DNA of 64,000 nt from NCBI RefSeq assembly GCF_001571345.1, contig NZ_BCTP01000011.1, forward strand, positions 34,146-98,145. The letters run 5' to 3'. The first letter of the stretch is position 1. Each line of letters starts with the position of its first letter. The translations under genes and the position numbers were made by a program. This document shows, piece after piece, positions 50,833-58,810 of the stretch. The notes under the pieces were generated by a model. The model was not told the DNA's origin. It did no database searches and saw only the letters and a program-made list of their open reading frames with translations. Source of the stretch: Komagataeibacter xylinus NBRC 15237 (GTDB taxonomy: Bacteria > Pseudomonadota > Alphaproteobacteria > Acetobacterales > Acetobacteraceae).

Positions 50833-51837
50833 TCATGCCGCGCCGGGCTGGCTTTCAAGGCTGGCCGAACTGGGCGTGCGCGGCAGGAAGAAGCGGATCA
50901 TGCGCGCAAGGTTGGGCGCAAGCTGCGGCCGCACCAGGCGCGGGTCATAACCCGAGAAGCGACGCTCGTTCTCGATCAGGCAGATATCGATCATGTCACG
51001 CAGCTTCACATCGACATCGGCCACTTCCTTGGTGCCGTTGACGGTGAAGTTGTTGTCCTGCTCGTGCTTGTTGCCATCGGCATCGAACGTGGTGACCATG
51101 CCCAGCCGCTCATAGAGCAGGAAGAACCATACGCCGATCACGCGCGCCTCGAACCACGGGCGCTTCCACCACGGCATGGTGGCGCGGTGCCAGGCCAGCC
51201 AGTTGGCGAACAGAAGGATGTGGCGGCATTCCTCCTGCATCACCGGCTCGAACGTATCGATCAGCGCGGGCGGGAAGAAGGCGGATTTCCGGGCAATGGC
51301 AAACAGGCCAAACGCGAAGAAGCTGTCCACGCATTCCGAAAAACCGGTGACCATATAGGCCCATTCCACATCGCGCGGCTCGATGTAGGGCGGCTCGGAC
51401 GCCAGCGGAATGTTGTAGGCCTCCACCATCTTGGACAGCACTTCCTTGTGCCGGTTCTCCTCCCACGCATTGCGTGACAGGGCATCCTTCATGTCCGGGT
51501 CATCGATCAGGCGGGCATAGGCTGCCATGCGCAGGCGGGCCTTGCCTTCGGTCTGGACCGCAATGTCCCAGATCGGCAGGGCGGTGACGCGCTGCAGCGT
51601 CTCGGCATCAAGCTTGGGCCACTCGATGACGGATGGCTTGTAGGGGTTGAAGGTCTCGCGGAACATGTCCGCCACGGCCTTCTTGTGCGCGGGCGAGCCC
51701 GGCTTGAGCGGGCCAGCAACCGGGCTGGACCAGTGCCGTGCATTGAAATCGGCCTTCGCCACGGCATCCGGCGTGGCGGCACCCGGATCACGGGCTTCGG
51801 GCAGTGTTGTGTAAATGTCAGAAAGTGATTTCGTCAT
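50833..51837 (-). CDS. Ferritin-like diiron-fold protein
   Basis: 334 residues, helical. Two Glu-His metal motifs, EENRHKE in the first half and EECRH (VMQEECRHILLFANWLAWHR) in the second, fit the E-x-x-H pairs of ferritin-like diiron oxidases. A hydrophobic stretch (ARVIGVWFFLLYERLGM) follows the second. The C-terminus is Arg-rich. Candidates include an oxidase, hydroxylase or desaturase-like enzyme; the substrate is unknown. The ATG giving MTKSLSDIYTTLP was chosen. It stands alone between two convergent or unrelated genes. Confidence 0.8.
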   Translation of the reverse strand: MTKSLSDIYTTLPEARDPGAATPDAVAKADFNARHWSSPVAGPLKPGSPAHKKAVADMFRETFNPYKPSVIEWPKLDAETLQRVTALPIWDIAVQTEGKARLRMAAYARLIDDPDMKDALSRNAWEENRHKEVLSKMVEAYNIPLASEPPYIEPRDVEWAYMVTGFSECVDSFFAFGLFAIARKSAFFPPALIDTFEPVMQEECRHILLFANWLAWHRATMPWWKRPWFEARVIGVWFFLLYERLGMVTTFDADGNKHEQDNNFTVNGTKEVADVDVKLRDMIDICLIENERRFSGYDPRLVRPQLAPNLARMIRFFLPRTPSSASLESQPGAA

Positions 51838-51967
51838 GTCGGCTCGCTGTTCGGAACGGTGTCGCGTGAATACGCCGGCCGATGAGGCGTTCATTCAAAC
51901 TGCCTGACACCCTCGTTGCCGGTTCCTTATCATAAGTCCATGCAAAGTGCAGAACCGTTATCTGGAA

Positions 51968-51997
51968 TCCGCGGAAGGGGTTAACCCCTTCCGCGGA
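51968..51997. terminator. Perfect 30-base palindrome after clpP
   Basis: The arms (51968-51982 and 51983-51997) are fully complementary, with centre TTAA and CCGCGGAAGGGG at the left arm. It lies 49 bases after the clpP stop on the minus strand and 130 bases upstream of the ferritin-like gene. No U-run follows, so it may be a terminator-type hairpin or a protein site. Confidence 0.55.
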
Positions 51998-52046
51998 ACG
52001 GAACACCAGCATTACGGGCGAGCCTGAAACCTCGCCTTGCCCCAGA

Positions 52047-52721
52047 TCAATGCAGGTCCGAGATCTTGTCGATCACGCGCGTCACCAGGCCATAGGCAAT
52101 CGCTTCGTCAGCCGACATCCAGTAGTTACGGTCGGTGTCCTTGCACACCTTCTCGTAAGACTGGCCGGTCTCGCGGGCGAACAGGCGGTTCAGCCGCTCG
52201 CGCCTCTTGATGATCTCGCGCGCCTCGATGTCGATATCGGTGGCAGGCCCCCGCACGCCACCCATGGGCTGGTGCAGCAGGAAGCGCGTGTTGGGCAGGC
52301 AGTAACGCCGTTCCTTGTTGCCGGCGGCAAAGATGAGCGCGCCAGCGGAGGCAACCCAGCCCGTGCCGATCATGTTCACCGGCGCCATCGAATCGACAAA
52401 GCGGATCATGTCGTGAATGGTGTCGCCGCTTTCCACATGGCCGCCGGGCGAGTTGACATACACATCGATCGGCTTGTCGGACGCACCGGCAAGGGCAAGC
52501 AGGCGGCCGGTCACGTCACGGGCGATCTTGTCGTTGATCGGGCCGAACACCAGCACCTTGCGCAGGTCGAACAGGCGGCTTTCAAGCTCGCCAATGGGCG
52601 AGGACAGCGTGCGGTTCTTGTCAGGCTCCTCGGTTTCCGGGCCCTGGGGTTCGGGGATATCGGGATCTCTCGGGTCTTCATCATCCATGCGGATGCGGTA
52701 GTTCGGCTGCATGCCGTTCAT
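52047..52721 (-). CDS. ClpP-type serine protease subunit (divergent)
   Basis: 224 residues of the ClpP fold. Seen: YVNSPGGHVESGDTIHDMI, the Ser in GTGWVASAGALIFAAG, the His in RFLLHQPMGG, and the Asp in TDRNYWMSADEAIAYGLVT. All three triad residues are present. An acidic, Pro-rich 35-residue N-terminal extension (DDEDPRDPDIPEPQGPETEE) is unusual, and the usual QAASMGAFLL around the Ser is changed to WVASAGALIF, so this is a divergent or second ClpP. AGGGAG lies before the ATG giving MNGMQPNYRIR. No clpX or clpA is adjacent. Confidence 0.9.
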   Translation of the reverse strand: MNGMQPNYRIRMDDEDPRDPDIPEPQGPETEEPDKNRTLSSPIGELESRLFDLRKVLVFGPINDKIARDVTGRLLALAGASDKPIDVYVNSPGGHVESGDTIHDMIRFVDSMAPVNMIGTGWVASAGALIFAAGNKERRYCLPNTRFLLHQPMGGVRGPATDIDIEAREIIKRRERLNRLFARETGQSYEKVCKDTDRNYWMSADEAIAYGLVTRVIDKISDLH

Positions 52722-52944
52722 CGGGTTCTCCCTCTTCTCCGGGACTGTCCTGGTCATGCCCTTATCCTGCGCTGCCTTGCGCCCGGTGCCAAGTCCCGAG
52801 CTTGCAATCAGGTGGAGAGGTGGCGCACGTCATGACGCAAGTGACGCAACCCCTCTCGCTAAGAGCGGCATTGCAGGCTAGTTTGCCCCGGTCGTGTCGT
52901 GTGCAGGCCACAAGGGCCATGGGAGCTAGAGATTGGGAAAGCGG

Positions 52945-53958
52945 GTGCCATCGCCAAGTCCCGGAAGATTTTTTTTTCCGCCATCATGCAGCGCGCGTGC
53001 CACACGGCCCGCCATGCTGGCCCTGTGCGCGGCAGCGCTTGCGGGCTGCGTGCACCACCAGGACACGGTCGATACCGTGACACAGTGGTACCACCAGTAC
53101 CAGGGCGGCGTGATCAGCCACCAGCGCCCCCCGCCGCCGGGCACCCACCAGCCCTATCCCAAAATCGGGCTTGGCCCGCGCAAGGCGCCTGAACTCCCCT
53201 CGCCCGACCTGCGCGAGGACATTACCGCCGACCTCGAGGCCCAGCACGAGCTCAACGAGCGCCAGGATGCGATCATGGGCACCATGCCCACGATGGCGGA
53301 TATTCCGCCCATCCCCTCGCACACGCAGTTCGGCACGCAGTCCGCCTCGCTCAAGGCGGCGGACAGCCCCGACACGCCTGCCGCCACCGCCACCCGCACC
53401 ACGGCCAGCCCGGCGGCGGACGGCACGCCCGCAGCCGCCCCCGCCACGCAGACCGGCCCGGACGGGAGCCCGCTTTATGGCAGCAATGGCCAGTTGCTCA
53501 TGCCCGCGGTCTCGACGCTGGTGAGCGAACACCCCGAGGCCATTCCCGCCAACCTGCCCCCCATCGCCCAGAAAGCGCCTGCCCTGCCCAAGGTTGGCGG
53601 CATCAACCTGCCTGACAACGCGGCGCGTGACGGGCTCGACCTGCCCGGCTACCACCTTGCCAGCCCCGATGACGGGCCAACGGTGCACTTCCAGCCCGGC
53701 TCGGATCACATTGCCGATGGCGAGGATGAGGTGGTGGACAACGCCGTGAAGGAACGCGGCGACAATTTCGTGATCGTGAACGGCTACGGCAACGCCACCA
53801 GCGCCACGGCGGAAGGGCAGACCGCCGCCCTCAACCTCGCCATCCTGCGCACCCGCACCCTCACGGCCATGCTCGTGACCCGTGGCGTGCCCGCATCAAA
53901 AATCGTGGTGCGCGCCCATGCCTTTGGCAATGGTGCAAGAATTGCCGTGCTGCGCTAG
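52945..53958 (+). CDS. OmpA-like outer-membrane lipoprotein (degenerate OmpA domain)
   Basis: Lipoprotein with lipobox LAGC (LALCAAALAGCVHH), Pro/Ala/Thr-rich linkers and an OmpA-C-like domain at the end (TVHFQPGSDHIADGEDEV, FVIVNGYGNATS, ILRTRTLTAMLVTRGVPASK). In the usual peptidoglycan-binding motif the Asp after GY is replaced by Gly-Asn here, though an Arg is retained, so cell-wall binding is doubtful. Start uncertain: GTG 52945, TTG 52933 or ATG 53014 are in frame, and a run of nine T (52969-52977) lies between them. The GTG keeps an Arg-containing n-region before the lipobox. Confidence 0.75.
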   Translation: MPSPSPGRFFFPPSCSARATRPAMLALCAAALAGCVHHQDTVDTVTQWYHQYQGGVISHQRPPPPGTHQPYPKIGLGPRKAPELPSPDLREDITADLEAQHELNERQDAIMGTMPTMADIPPIPSHTQFGTQSASLKAADSPDTPAATATRTTASPAADGTPAAAPATQTGPDGSPLYGSNGQLLMPAVSTLVSEHPEAIPANLPPIAQKAPALPKVGGINLPDNAARDGLDLPGYHLASPDDGPTVHFQPGSDHIADGEDEVVDNAVKERGDNFVIVNGYGNATSATAEGQTAALNLAILRTRTLTAMLVTRGVPASKIVVRAHAFGNGARIAVLR

Positions 53959-53968
53959 AGTGGTGCCC

Positions 53969-53991
53969 GCAGGCCCGGCACGCGGGCCTGC
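53969..53991 (+). terminator. GC-rich hairpin after the OmpA-like gene
   Basis: GCAGGCCCG (53969-53977) pairs perfectly with CGGGCCTGC (53983-53991) around a 5-base loop, 11 bases after the stop codon. No T-run follows. Confidence 0.4.
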
Positions 53992-54046
53992 ATGACCTGA
54001 TTCATAACCCGGCGCGCGCCCTCGCCCGCCCGCAACAGAGCGTCCC

Positions 54047-55288
54047 ATGACCGAAGAATTCCATCGTATCCGCCGCCTGCCGCCCTATGTCTTCGCTGAA
54101 GTCAACAAGGCCAAGGCCGCCGCCCGAGCGCGGGGGGAGGATATTATCGATCTCGGCATGGGCAATCCCGACACGCCCACGCCGCCGCATATCGTGCAGA
54201 AGCTGGTCGAGACCGTGTCGGACCCACGCGCGCACCGCTATTCGGTCAGCCGGGGCATTCCCGGCCTGCGCCGGGCGCTGGCGGGGTATTACGAGCGCCG
54301 CTTCAACGTAAAGCTCGACCCCGAGACCGAGGTGATCGCGACCCTTGGCTCAAAGGAAGGACTGGCCAACCTCGCCTCCGCCATCACCAGCCCCGGCGAC
54401 ACCATCCTGGTGCCCAACCCGTCCTACCCCATCCATCAGTTCGGCTTCATCATCGCGGGTGCCTCCGTGCGCTCGATTCCGGCCACGCCGGATGATGAGA
54501 TGCTCGAGGCCCTTGACCGCGCGGTGCGCCATTCGGTGCCCAAGCCCACGGCGCTGATCGTCAATTTTCCGTCAAACCCGACCGCATACCTGGCCGATCT
54601 CGATTTCTACCGCAAGCTCGTGGCTTTTGCCCGCAAGCACGAGATCTGGATCCTGTCCGACCTGGCCTATGCCGAGATCTATTTTGGCGACAAGGTGCCC
54701 CCCTCGATCCTTGAAGTGCCGGGAGCGAAGGATATCGCGGTCGAGTTCACCTCGCTGTCCAAGACCTATTCCATGGCGGGCTGGCGCATGGGCTTTGCGG
54801 CGGGCAACCCCAAGCTGATCTCGGCACTGACGCGCATCAAGTCCTACCTTGACTACGGCGCGTTCACCCCCATTCAGGTCGCAGCGGTGGCGGCCCTGAG
54901 CGGCCCGCAGGACTGTGTTGCCGAAATCCGCGACATCTACCGCAAGCGCCGCGACGTGCTGATTCAGGGCCTGCACGCGGCAGGGTGGGACGTGCCCTCG
55001 CCCGAGGGCTCGATGTTCGCCTGGGCGCCGATTCCCGAGCCGTTCCGCGAACTCGGCAGCGTGGGCTTCTCCAAGCTTCTGCTCAGGGAGGCGGGCGTTG
55101 CCGTGGCGCCGGGCCTTGGCTTTGGCGAGCATGGCGAAGGATTCGTGCGCATCGGCCTGGTGGAAAACACCCAGCGCCTGCGGCAGGCCTGCCGCTCCAT
55201 CCGCCATTTCATGACGGAACATGGCGGCCTTGCCCCCACCAGCCAGCAGGCCGCCCCCCTGCCCGATGAACAGCCCGCCCATTCATGA
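54047..55288 (+). CDS. alaC: PLP-dependent aminotransferase (AlaC/alanine-type)
   Basis: Fold-type I aminotransferase, probably glutamate-pyruvate transaminase by resemblance. 413 residues; seen: DLGMGNPDTPTPPHIV, YSVSRGIPGLRRALAGYY, LVPNPSYPIHQFGF, VNFPSNPTA, ILSDLAYAEIYF, the cofactor Lys in SLSKTYSMAGWRMGF, and FVRIGLVENTQRLRQA. It precedes hom with a 4-base overlap (ATGA), an arrangement that also fits a role in aspartate-family amino acid supply. Substrate assignment is moderate. Confidence 0.87.
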   Translation: MTEEFHRIRRLPPYVFAEVNKAKAAARARGEDIIDLGMGNPDTPTPPHIVQKLVETVSDPRAHRYSVSRGIPGLRRALAGYYERRFNVKLDPETEVIATLGSKEGLANLASAITSPGDTILVPNPSYPIHQFGFIIAGASVRSIPATPDDEMLEALDRAVRHSVPKPTALIVNFPSNPTAYLADLDFYRKLVAFARKHEIWILSDLAYAEIYFGDKVPPSILEVPGAKDIAVEFTSLSKTYSMAGWRMGFAAGNPKLISALTRIKSYLDYGAFTPIQVAAVAALSGPQDCVAEIRDIYRKRRDVLIQGLHAAGWDVPSPEGSMFAWAPIPEPFRELGSVGFSKLLLREAGVAVAPGLGFGEHGEGFVRIGLVENTQRLRQACRSIRHFMTEHGGLAPTSQQAAPLPDEQPAHS

Positions 55289-56655
55289 CTGACCCTTCGG
55301 TTGACGGAAAACAGATGACTTCTACCCCTTGCTGCACCCCCGCACCCAAACCGCCCCTGCGCATCGGCATTGCAGGGCTGGGCACGGTTGGCGCTGGCGT
55401 TATGAAACTGCTGCGCGAGAACGCGGCCCTGATCCGCGCCCGCGCCGGCCGCGAACTGGTGGTGACCGCCGTGAGCGCGCGCGACCGCACGCGCGACCGG
55501 GGCATTGACCAGTCCGGCGTTGCATGGTGCGACACACCCGAGGAACTGGCCACCCACCCGGACGTGGACGTGGTGGCCGAACTGATTGGCGGCGCCGAGG
55601 GTGCCCCCCGCCTGACCGTGACCCGCGCGCTGGAAAACCGCAGGCCGGTAGTGACCGCCAACAAGGCGCTGATCGCCATCCACGGCGCGGAACTGGCCTG
55701 CACGGCGCAGGCGGCAGGCGTGCCGCTGATGTTCGAGGCGGCAGTGGCCGGTGGCATTCCCGCCATCAAGACCGTGCGCGAGGGGCTGGCGGCTGACCGC
55801 ATCCTTAAAATCGGCGGCATCCTCAATGGCACGTGCAACTACATCCTGAGCGTGATGCACGAGACCGGCCGCGACTTTGCCGAGATCCTGGCCGATGCCC
55901 AGAAGCTGGGCTATGCCGAGGCCGATCCCTCCACCGATGTCGATGGCATCGACACCGCCCACAAGCTGGCCATCCTGGCGGGGCTGGCCTTCGGGCGACC
56001 GGTGGTGTTTGCCTCCCTGTATATCGAGGGCATCCGCCGCATTGGCGCGCTGGACCTGCAGTTCGCGCGCAAGATGGGCTATCGCATCAAGCTGCTGGGC
56101 CTTGCCCGCCAGCATGAAAACGGCATCGAGGCCCGCGTGCATCCGTGCCTCGTGCCGCAGGATGCCCCGATCGCGCAGGTCAATGGCGTGTTCAACGCCG
56201 TGGTGGCGGAAGGCGCGTTTGTCGGCCGCCTGATGCTTGAAGGCCGGGGCGCGGGCGAAGGGCCGACGGCCACCGCCGTGTGCGCCGACCTGATCGACAT
56301 CGCGCGCGGGGCCGCCATTCCCGTATGGGGCTGCGATGCCGACAGCCTGACGCAGGCCGTAGCCCTGCCCGCCAAATCGTTCGTGGGCGAATACTACCTG
56401 CGCCTGAACGTGGAGGACCGCCCCGGCGTGATTGCCGACATCACCGCCGTGCTGCGTGACAATGGCGTTTCGCTGCGCAGCATGCTCCAGCATGCCGATG
56501 CGCATGAAACCCGCCCCGACGGCACCCATGCCGTACCGCTGGTGCTGCTCACCCACAAGACCAACGAGGCGGCCATGCAGCATGCGCTGCATCACATTGC
56601 CGAACTGAGCGCCGTGCTGGACGAGCCTGCCCTGATCCGTATCGACGCGGGCTAG
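55285..56655 (+). CDS. hom: Homoserine dehydrogenase
   Basis: Reduces aspartate semialdehyde to homoserine for threonine and methionine synthesis. 456 residues: Rossmann start GIAGLGTVGAGVMKLL, VTANKALIAIHG, the NGTCNYILSVMHE catalytic motif, and a C-terminal ACT domain (YYLRLNVEDRPGVIADITAV). The ACT domain probably mediates threonine feedback. A later in-frame ATG (55315) would shorten the disordered leader. Coupled to the aminotransferase. Confidence 0.95.
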   Translation: MTDPSVDGKQMTSTPCCTPAPKPPLRIGIAGLGTVGAGVMKLLRENAALIRARAGRELVVTAVSARDRTRDRGIDQSGVAWCDTPEELATHPDVDVVAELIGGAEGAPRLTVTRALENRRPVVTANKALIAIHGAELACTAQAAGVPLMFEAAVAGGIPAIKTVREGLAADRILKIGGILNGTCNYILSVMHETGRDFAEILADAQKLGYAEADPSTDVDGIDTAHKLAILAGLAFGRPVVFASLYIEGIRRIGALDLQFARKMGYRIKLLGLARQHENGIEARVHPCLVPQDAPIAQVNGVFNAVVAEGAFVGRLMLEGRGAGEGPTATAVCADLIDIARGAAIPVWGCDADSLTQAVALPAKSFVGEYYLRLNVEDRPGVIADITAVLRDNGVSLRSMLQHADAHETRPDGTHAVPLVLLTHKTNEAAMQHALHHIAELSAVLDEPALIRIDAG

Positions 56656-56659
56656 GAAC

Positions 56660-56689
56660 GGCGCGGATGGGCACAGCTCCATCCGCGCC
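56660..56689 (+). terminator. GC-rich hairpin after hom
   Basis: GGCGCGGATGG (56660-56670) pairs perfectly with CCATCCGCGCC (56679-56689) around an 8-base loop, just after the hom stop. No T-run follows. Confidence 0.5.
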
Positions 56690-56727
56690 CCGCCGCTGAT
56701 TCTGGCCCCCCGCACAAGGACCTGCCC

Positions 56728-58575
56728 GTGCCTGTTACCGACCTGACATCGCCCGCCCCCGCCACGCAAATGGCTCAGGACGGGGCAGCGCCCACCGTGC
56801 TGGGCGTAACCCACAGCGTGACGGGGCGGCGATGGACATGGCGCGCAGGCAGCCACGCCAGCCATGCCGACCGCATGGGCATGGCCATTGCCCAGCAGAC
56901 CGGCCTGCCCGAGGTCGTGGCCCGCATGCTCGCACTCCGCCATGTCAGCCCCGAACAGGTGGAGAGCTACCTCAAGCCCGTCATGGGCCAGATACTGCCC
57001 GATCCCTCGACGCTGGTGGACATGGACGTGGCCGCCGCGCGCATGGCACGCGCCATACGCGATGGCGAGACCGTCGGGCTGTTTGGCGATTATGACGTGG
57101 ATGGCGCATGCTCCACAGCACTCCTGACCGCCTTCCTGCGCACGCAGGGCTGCACGGTGCTCACCCACATCCCCGACCGCATGACGGAGGGCTACGGCCC
57201 CAACATTCCCGCCCTTGAAGCCATGCAGGCGCAGGGTGCGCGCCTGATCATCTGCCTCGACTGCGGCACGGCGGCGGTCGATGTGCTCGAACATGTCAGC
57301 CAGGGCTGTGATGTGATCGTGCTCGACCACCACCAGGTGCAGGGCGCGCTGCCCCGCGTGGTCGCCACGGTCAATCCCAACCGGCCCGACTGCCCCTCTG
57401 GCCTGCGCCACATCTGCGCGGCGGCAGTCACCTTTCTGGCGGCAGGGGCCACCACGCGCCTGCTCCGCCGCGAAGGGTGGTTTGACACCCATCCCGACCC
57501 GCAACTCAAGAACAGCCTCGACCTGGTGGCGCTCGCCACCGTGTGCGACGTGATGCCGCTGACCGGGCTGAACCGCGCCTTCGTGATCCACGGGCTGAAC
57601 ATCATGGCGCAGCGCGGGCGCACGGGGCTTGCCGCCCTGCTCGAAGCCGCCGGCGCGCGTGACCCGCTCTCCGCCTTTACCTGCGGGTTTGCGCTGGGGC
57701 CACGTATCAATGCCGGAGGGCGCATTGCAGATTCCGGGCTGGGGCTGCGGCTGCTGCTGTCACATGACGCCGCCGAGGCGCAGGCGCTGGCCGACAAGCT
57801 GAATTCCGTCAACCATAACCGCCAGAGCGTGGAAGCGGGCATTCTGGACCGCGCCATGGAACTAGCCGCCGCCCAGCGCGAACAGGGCCATGCCGTGCTG
57901 GTGCTGAGCGGACGCGACTGGCACCCCGGCGTGGTGGGCATCGTGGCCGGGCGCATAAAGGAAAAATTCAACCGCCCCGTGCTGGTGGGCGCGGAACTGG
58001 ATGATGGCAGCGTGAAGGGTTCGGCCCGCTCCGTGCCAGGGCAGGATCTGGGTGGCGCCATCATTGCCGCACGGCAGGCAGGGTTGCTCACCTCGGGTGG
58101 CGGCCATGCCATGGCGGCGGGCTTTGGGTTGCCCGCCGAAGGGGTTCCCGCGCTGCACGATTTTCTCGACCGCTACCTCGCCTCCGCTGCCGACCTGCCT
58201 GATGCGGTGGACCTGACCATTGATGCCGTGGTGAACGTGGCCGCTGCCGACGTGGCGCTGGCAACCGACATGGACCGCCTCGCCCCCTTTGGCGCGGGCA
58301 ATGACGAACCACTCCTCGCCCTGCCCCGCGTGCGCGTGGCCTATGCCGAGCGGATCGGGCGCGAGGGCAATACCCTGCGCCTGACACTCCAGGGCGAAGG
58401 CCGGGGGCCACGACTCAAGGCGCTGGTGTTCCGCGCCAATGAAAGCCCGATCGCCCCTGTGCTCGAAGACCGCGACGCGCCCCCGCTGCACCTCGCGGGC
58501 TGGCTGCGGGCCGAGAGCTGGAACGGGCGGACATCGGCCACGTTCTTCATCCGCGACGTAGCGATCGCTCAATAA
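56728..58575 (+). CDS. recJ: Single-stranded-DNA exonuclease RecJ
   Basis: 5'-3' exonuclease used in recombination and mismatch repair. 615 residues with the DHH phosphoesterase motifs: FGDYDVDGACSTALL, LIICLDCGTAAVD, VIVLDHHQVQG (DHH), and the DHHA1 region (SGRDWHPGVVGIVAGRIKEKF, SGGGHAMAAGFGL). GTG start with AAGGA upstream. A C-terminal OB-like domain follows. Genomic link to mutL in the same window is probably chance. Confidence 0.95.
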   Translation: MPVTDLTSPAPATQMAQDGAAPTVLGVTHSVTGRRWTWRAGSHASHADRMGMAIAQQTGLPEVVARMLALRHVSPEQVESYLKPVMGQILPDPSTLVDMDVAAARMARAIRDGETVGLFGDYDVDGACSTALLTAFLRTQGCTVLTHIPDRMTEGYGPNIPALEAMQAQGARLIICLDCGTAAVDVLEHVSQGCDVIVLDHHQVQGALPRVVATVNPNRPDCPSGLRHICAAAVTFLAAGATTRLLRREGWFDTHPDPQLKNSLDLVALATVCDVMPLTGLNRAFVIHGLNIMAQRGRTGLAALLEAAGARDPLSAFTCGFALGPRINAGGRIADSGLGLRLLLSHDAAEAQALADKLNSVNHNRQSVEAGILDRAMELAAAQREQGHAVLVLSGRDWHPGVVGIVAGRIKEKFNRPVLVGAELDDGSVKGSARSVPGQDLGGAIIAARQAGLLTSGGGHAMAAGFGLPAEGVPALHDFLDRYLASAADLPDAVDLTIDAVVNVAAADVALATDMDRLAPFGAGNDEPLLALPRVRVAYAERIGREGNTLRLTLQGEGRGPRLKALVFRANESPIAPVLEDRDAPPLHLAGWLRAESWNGRTSATFFIRDVAIAQ

Positions 58576-58600
58576 TTTCAGTCTTTTTTGCATCGGGGGG

Positions 58601-58629
58601 TTGACCTGCCCCCCGTGGCGGGATACTTA
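58601..58629 (+). promoter_or_regulatory. Promoter of tRNA-Glu
   Basis: TTGACC (58601-58606), exactly 17-base spacer, TACTTA (58624-58629), 15 bases before the mature tRNA start. A good sigma-70 match. Confidence 0.65.
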
Positions 58630-58644
58630 CCGCTCACGCCTTTA

Positions 58645-58720
58645 GTCCCGTTCGTCTAGAGGCCTAGGACACCGCCCTTTCACGGCGGCAACACGGGTTC
58701 GAATCCCGTACGGGACACCA
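58645..58720 (+). tRNA. tRNA-Glu (TTC)
   Basis: Acceptor stem GTCCCGT/ACGGGAC, anticodon stem CCGCC/GGCGG with loop CTTTCAC (anticodon TTC), T-loop GGTTCGAATCC, discriminator A, encoded CCA (58718-58720). It is the attachment site of the integrated element to its right. Confidence 0.96.
58692..58720. other. Probable attachment-site half (attL) in the tRNA-Glu 3' end
   Basis: The tRNA 3' half (T-arm to CCA) is the usual crossover region for tyrosine integrases, and the integrase gene starts 91 bases downstream. The matching right-end copy should lie beyond the window, so the exact limits are an inference. Confidence 0.4.
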
Positions 58721-58810
58721 CATGCCTATAAGGCATTGATTTTTCAACAAAAATCCAATCTGTCTTCCCTCACTGTGTAACCTGTCTGTGTTACATAAGG
58801 GACGCCAGTT

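Noticed and set aside
54964..57591. 875-codon minus-strand frame across alaC, hom and recJ
   Set aside because: Antisense to three well-supported genes; no motifs, artefact of high GC.
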